64,000 bases of DNA from Paraspadella gotoi (taxonomy: Eukaryota > Chaetognatha). Shown here in pieces: positions 59,289-64,000 of the stretch (positions are counted from its first letter, which is position 1; each line of letters starts with the position of its first letter). Position numbers and translations under genes: made by a program. The notes beneath the pieces are model-generated. The model had not been told where the DNA came from, did not search any database, and was given only the letters and a program-made list of their open reading frames with translations. The DNA lies in assembly GCA_051294375.1 (NCBI GenBank), contig CM119264.1:17496278-17560277 (forward strand), read 5' to 3'.

Positions 59289-59494
59289 CTGCAGAGGCAC
59301 ATGCGGAATTGACTCGAGCGTGCAAGTGACATTGACCCAGAAACTGCTCTCGCGCCGAATGTAAATATCCAGGGGACAATGGACCCGGGGGCCGTAGAAG
59401 AAAAACACGTGGATGTTTTTTCGGCGGATGNNNNNNNNNNNNNNNNNNNNNNNNNCTGGGTTATATTCAGTGGAGTTTCGTTCGAGGATCCACG
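59289..59494 (-). CDS. Ig-like gene, exon with strand B cysteine (contains a gap)
   Basis: Read on the minus strand, the exon ends CTGCAG|GTGAGC, a strong donor, in phase 0. The last 41 codons are GC-rich at the third position and include YGPRVHCPLDIY and FWVNVTCTLESIPHVPLQ, typical of an Ig strand B around V-x-C. NVT is an N-glycosylation sequon. The next exon at 22788 starts in phase 0 with NISW, placing Trp 15 residues after Cys as in Ig folds. A possible acceptor (TCTCGCAG) at 59495-59496 would add WILERNSTEYNP upstream. A 25-N gap (59431-59455) lies inside, so the 5' half is uncertain and the gap length is nominal. In the paralogous block at 41.7 kb only the part upstream of the gap is present. 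Confidence 0.58.
59431..59455. other. Assembly gap (25 N) inside the Ig exon
   Basis: Twenty-five Ns, probably nominal. Homology with block P copy A begins at the first base after it. Confidence 0.95.
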
Positions 59495-61331
59495 CTGCGA
59501 GATGAGAGGTGATACGAGATCACAGGGCGACGCGCGAGCCAAAAAAAATAATTCACGGCCGGCAGAGGAGAACGTGAAAAACAGGTGTAACTGTGAAAGT
59601 TACAACGAAAGGACGGCTTTTTCCTGACCACCGTTTCTTGCCCTCTAAAAAAATATGTGAAAGAAAAAGTGATTTGTTTTTGATATTGATGTTGAAGAGA
59701 GTTTTCCGTGAGCGGCGAGATGTGGATAAATAATAGAATTTTTGGATCAATAAGTAAGGCGTATTTTGAATCGAGGCGAGAGAATAGGAAAATCGTTACG
59801 TGGGACCAAAAGATTGTGGGTGGATACAAGCCGCTCGAATGCAAAGACGAAAAATTTAAGTGACCATGATGGAGAATTTTGTTTCATGAGCTGAAACGCT
59901 CGCTTTAGCGCGAAGGACGAGATTAAGACGACACATACTTTAATATCGGGTTTGGCAGGGAAATTTTTTATGCCGAGCCAACATCGATGATTTTATCACT
60001 ATGAAAATGAACTTTATTATGTCGGCGGCTTCTCTCTGGAGGAAGACGCGGAGACGCCAGGCGTCACTCCAATCTTAAAAGGGTCGTAGAATGTATCCCT
60101 CACGTAGACTCCAGGGCCACTGATGCTGCAAGTGCGCCTCCTTGATCAGCAGCACGTGTTAATTTAAAGTATCCTAGCAAGCGAACGACGTTGTTTTCAA
60201 AATATTGTGCAATTCTCCCTTTCTTCTCAATTCTCAGCCTTTGTGTCCCTTTTGTGATGTCCGTGTTAAACAACTCAACAATATTTTCTGGGAAGTTTAC
60301 GTGAAAACATTTTAGATAGTTAAAGGCTGCGTCGATTGATAAAAAGCGTCAAAGGCAGTGATTTATCGAGGAATTCAGAAAAAAAACCATCTTTTTGCAA
60401 TATTGCTAGAATATTACCTTCAAAATTGTATTAATTTTGAATCCTAAGACCAAAAGTGGCTCGATTACGAATTAATTGAAATCATCGCTGCCAATTTTCT
60501 TTACAAGAAATACAATATCATTTTTGCTAACTTTAATAAAAAAAATTATGTCCATTTTGTCCATTTTCACTTTTGTCTTGAGATTTGGAATGCCAAGATT
60601 CATTGAAGGAAAAATTTTTTACTCCGGCTTTCGGGTCCTTCTTATCTTCTTTACCTCTGAGTTGGTTCATTTTCAGTTGGTCATTTATTGTTTACCTAAT
60701 GAATTAATTTTAAATTGACTGTCGTCAAAAACTTACATTTTTTACATTTATTACAATTTGTTAAATAAAAATACTTCAAAATGTTCACAAATTCTAATAA
60801 AATATTCCCTATGAACGGTCTTCTGGTACCTAAAAAAATTAGGGCAAAAATAATTTAATACTTTTGCTGCAAAAAAATTTTTAGCATGAACTTTTAATTT
60901 GTTGAGGATTTTGTGAGGTGCGTTTTTATTTGAACTAAAACACGGTTTTTAACTCATTTTATAGTTTTAACAGATGATAAACATACTAAGGTTGACAAAT
61001 TAAAAAAAAACCGCCTTCTTTTATTGAAAGGGAAAGCCGTCAGCAAATTAATTTCTCTCAATCGACAGCTTTTTGCGGAAAAAATTTCCGCAAAAATCTT
61101 GTCGATTTTTTTTAATCTGTGCTGTTGGCAACCAAACTTTGAATAAAAATCATACGCTACCGAAGTTTTCGCGAAATAAAATTAAGAAGAGAAAAAATTT
61201 ATTTTTGTTTACAAACAACGACTTTTATTTTTTTTGAAACGGACATGTTCGATTCTTTTTTGAGTCTTCTTCAGCACAGTGTGAATTTTATTAAGAAATT
61301 TTTTCAAACATTATGATGAAAGAGGAGAGAG

Positions 61332-61368
<37 letters not shown>

Positions 61369-62520
61369 GAGAGAGACAGAGAGAGCGGTACCACCAAAGA
61401 ATTGAGTATTGAAGTATTGAAGTGAGGACAGCTGAAGGACTAGAAAGTGTTACTGACTATTGTCGAAATAAATAGAAAATTTTTAACGAGCTTATTATGG
61501 GGGCGGTGAGCATCATAAATACTTAACCACAGAAGGAGAAAGAGAGATGTCAGAGCAAAATGTTTGAAAAAGAAAAGAAATTTATGAAAAGAAATGAAAA
61601 ACAAGACAAAAAGTTTCATAAACCATAGATTGTGCCGATTTTTTGCCTAAGTAAGTAAGTATATCTAAATAACGCAAACAGTTTTCACGAGCTTATTTAT
61701 CTTTAGTTGTTTTCTTGACCATGAAAAATCGTTTTTAGTTCTTCTTAATTAAGGCTGCAATTACCGTAATTGGAATGATTGACGTTGAAAAGAAATAATG
61801 TCTTTACCGTTATTTGAAAGCAATTTAGAATTTACCCAGTGAGTTTATGTATAAGGGGAAAATTAAATATCGAGTGTTCTCTATTATTTTATTAGTTGGG
61901 AAAAAAAGAATTAATAGTTATTTAAGTTCCAATTTCATTATTGAAAATACCTCAAAGCAAAATCACTGCCAAGATTAAAAGTGGCTTTTGAAAAAAACCA
62001 AAAGCTTTTTATCAATAATGTTCTAATTCTCACATTATAAAAATTCAAGCCCTTGCCTTCAGAGCGTAATCAACTCGATGTTTATCGCTTCAACGTCACT
62101 TTTTTCATTTTAATACCTTTCGCCTCGCGTGTTTCAAGCAAATATCGATTTTTTATTTTATTTTCTCGACTCAAGCCGATATTACTGCGATGGCGCTTAA
62201 GGCTTCATTGGCACAAAAACTTCAGTGGAGTACAACGTCAGTGGCCGTAGAACCAAAAAAAACGTTGTCTTAAGAATGAAATAGAGTCGTAGAGAAAGAA
62301 AGGAGCTTCAAAGTTATCACTAGATTCACGCGACCCGCCGACACTTTGTCCAGAGACCTCACTCACGGTTTTACGCCCAGTCGCCCACCCTCCCCTTCTT
62401 CAAGATCTGCTTCCCAACTCGACTCTTCACCTTCTCACTGTTTCAGTCATGTTGTCATTTGATTAATTCTCACACTCGACGTTAAAAAACTGTCGATCCT
62501 TAAGCCCTTAGCTCTCTCTC
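59456..62520. repeat. Block P, copy B
   Basis: Second copy of 41696-45124 without the 580-bp insertion. It generally carries extra single bases relative to copy A, or the reverse, scattered outside homopolymers, which looks like unpolished long-read sequence. Confidence 0.88.
61060..61320 (-). mobile_element. Dispersed repeat with hammerhead-like core, copy 5
   Basis: Counterpart of copy 4 within block P copy B. On the minus strand it reads GTGCTGAAGAAGACTC, loop, GAATCGAACATGTCC, then an AAATAAAA run and CGTTGTTTG. A GA-rich array follows at 61322-61384. Confidence 0.5.
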
Positions 62521-62521
62521 T

Positions 62522-62559
<38 letters not shown>

Positions 62560-63060
62560 CGTCTCTCTCTCTCTCTCGTCTCCCTCTTCTCCCTGCTCCC
62601 CCTCTCTCCCTCTCTCTCTTTTTTTTTTCTCTTCTTCAAGTAAAGGTCGATTTTTATTATGATTAAACTATCTTTTTTTTAAAAAACGACAAATGACACG
62701 ATCCATGGTTTTGGCGTCATCTTGTGTCATTCCGGCGTCAATTTTTGTTCTTTTCCAAATTTTACTTCGTTTCATTTCTTCTTGATAAAGAAATTTTATA
62801 AATTTTGCACCAATTAGTTTTTTAAAACAGTTAAAAAAGTGAGTTAAAATAAATTATTTGAATATTTTTTTAAAATAGTTATTAGGTTCCCACACAAAAG
62901 TCGAATGTATCGCTAGAAATAAATTCAATACATAAGCGTTTGCATTGACTCCGCAGGATTCTCCCCAAGCCTCTCGTTGCTCGTCACACCTGCACCGATT
63001 CACACCTTCACTTCATTGTTCCGGGTTTTCAGACGTCGGAAGAGTGAAAAATGCGTCTTG
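62521..63060. repeat. (CT)n run and block Q, copy B
   Basis: The CT array (62514-62625) leads into the same T/A-rich spacer and Q sequence as at 46738-47250. Confidence 0.85.
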
Positions 63061-63688
63061 GAAGCGTCATTAAGGGGGAAAGAGCGTCGCCTGGGTGGTT
63101 GACGGTTTGAGGAGCGGAGGGTCGACGGGGTTTCACTCCGACGTCCGGGTCGACGAAGTCGATGATGAGAGTGAGAGGAAGCGAGTGGAAGCGACAGAGT
63201 TTTGGTGGCGAAAAAGCTAGACGTCTCTGCCAAAAGCAGGCGAAGTTTTTTTTTCTTTTGACCATGTTTGGAAGTTGATCTGTCAAAGCCGTTCATTCCG
63301 TTCAGTTGGACTTAAGTGCCAGTTATACGAGGAAACCAAGAATCTCGCAGGTCGCTAATGCAATTCCCTGCCTCAAATAAAAGAACTTGGACAAAATCGG
63401 GGAAAAAAAACGAAGCCTGTGACTTATATGCACCTTAAGTGGCGCGAGAACTTTAAAAAAAGTAGGAAAGACGAGAATTCGCGCGTCGAAGCATAAAAAA
63501 CGAGAGAAGCGGATTGACAATTCGGAGAAACGACGGCGTTTCAGTTGCCGTTGGAGGGGCGAAGGGTCGCGGAGGTTGGAATGTGTTAAGGGGCGGGTGG
63601 ATGGGTGGGTGGAGGAAGGAGGCATCGAATTTAAAGTCGCTTGGAGATGTGATAGAGATAGAGAGAGAGATAGAGATAGACGAGAGAG

Positions 63689-63741
<53 letters not shown>

Positions 63742-63997
63742 TTTAGGGTGAGTAGAGAAGGTGGAAAAAAGTTAATCTGGGTTTGACAGTTGAAAGAGAC
63801 TCTGAATCAAGGAGATGGGAGAAGGGTGTCAGGGTGAATGTTTTTACTGGCTAGAGCCGACTGAGCCATCAACCACGTCGTGGGCGAAAGTTGCGTGATG
63901 CTCATTTCTTCCGGAAATCGGGGGGAAAAAAGAGGAAGTTTTTAGGGTTTTTAAATGCGGCATCGGAATTGAATATCGGAAAGTTGAAAATTGGAAG
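63060..63997. repeat. Block R, copy C (runs off the window)
   Basis: Starts GGGGGAAAGAGCGTCGCC as at 57075, giving a unit length of about 5.99 kb between the two R copies. Contains (GA)n at 63655-63742. Confidence 0.9.
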
Positions 63998-64000
63998 CAA

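Overview
This window is animal (metazoan) nuclear DNA, probably from an arthropod and perhaps a crustacean. It has spliced exons with GT-AG borders, very dense (GA)n/(CT)n, (GAAA)n, (CAA)n and (GAC)n microsatellites, a decayed BEL/Pao retrotransposon, a tRNA-derived SINE and a small TA-flanked MITE. There are no operons, ribosome binding sites or prokaryotic genes. Seven runs of N and many small indels between repeat copies show a draft assembly with poorly polished parts. Most long ORFs here are translated microsatellites (Leu-Ser or Arg-Glu repeats), not genes. The species call is inference.

The best gene runs on the minus strand across most of the window. It is a single-pass membrane protein with an immunoglobulin-like domain. 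I could join six exons by splice sites and reading phase: 59289-59494 (strand B, with the Cys), 22589-22788 (strand C Trp and an acidic insert), 21167-21265, 20518-20591 (end of the Ig-like fold), 13854-14003 (transmembrane helix) and 13443-13775 (start of the cytoplasmic tail). A likely last exon lies at 10703-10937. Every junction from 59289 to 13775 agrees in phase. The last junction does not, so at least one tail exon or a different donor is missing. The intron between the first two exons would be about 36.5 kb.

Layout: 1-10 kb is mostly microsatellite-rich noncoding DNA, with an orphan minus-strand exon at 5658-5758 and two members of a dispersed repeat carrying a hammerhead-ribozyme-like core. 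10-23 kb holds the 3' exons of the Ig-like gene, a SINE and a MITE. 23-28 kb is AT-rich noncoding DNA with a diverged duplication. 28.0-34.95 kb is the BEL/Pao element on the minus strand, with gag, protease, RT, RNase H and integrase remnants broken by frameshifts and stops. 35-41.7 kb is noncoding. From 41.7 kb to the end there is a unit of about 6 kb present in two full or partial rounds (41.7-49.25 kb and 57.08-64 kb). These rounds are separated by a 7.8-kb island (49.25-57.08 kb) of quite different texture, in which I recognise no gene.

How things work together: the repeats, the retroelement and the island all sit inside the long intron of the Ig-like gene or upstream of it. No multi-gene system is evident. 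The most unusual items are the hammerhead-like repeat family, the compositional island, the duplicated unit whose homology starts exactly at an assembly gap, and a possible alternative 3' exon that would give a secreted form of the receptor.
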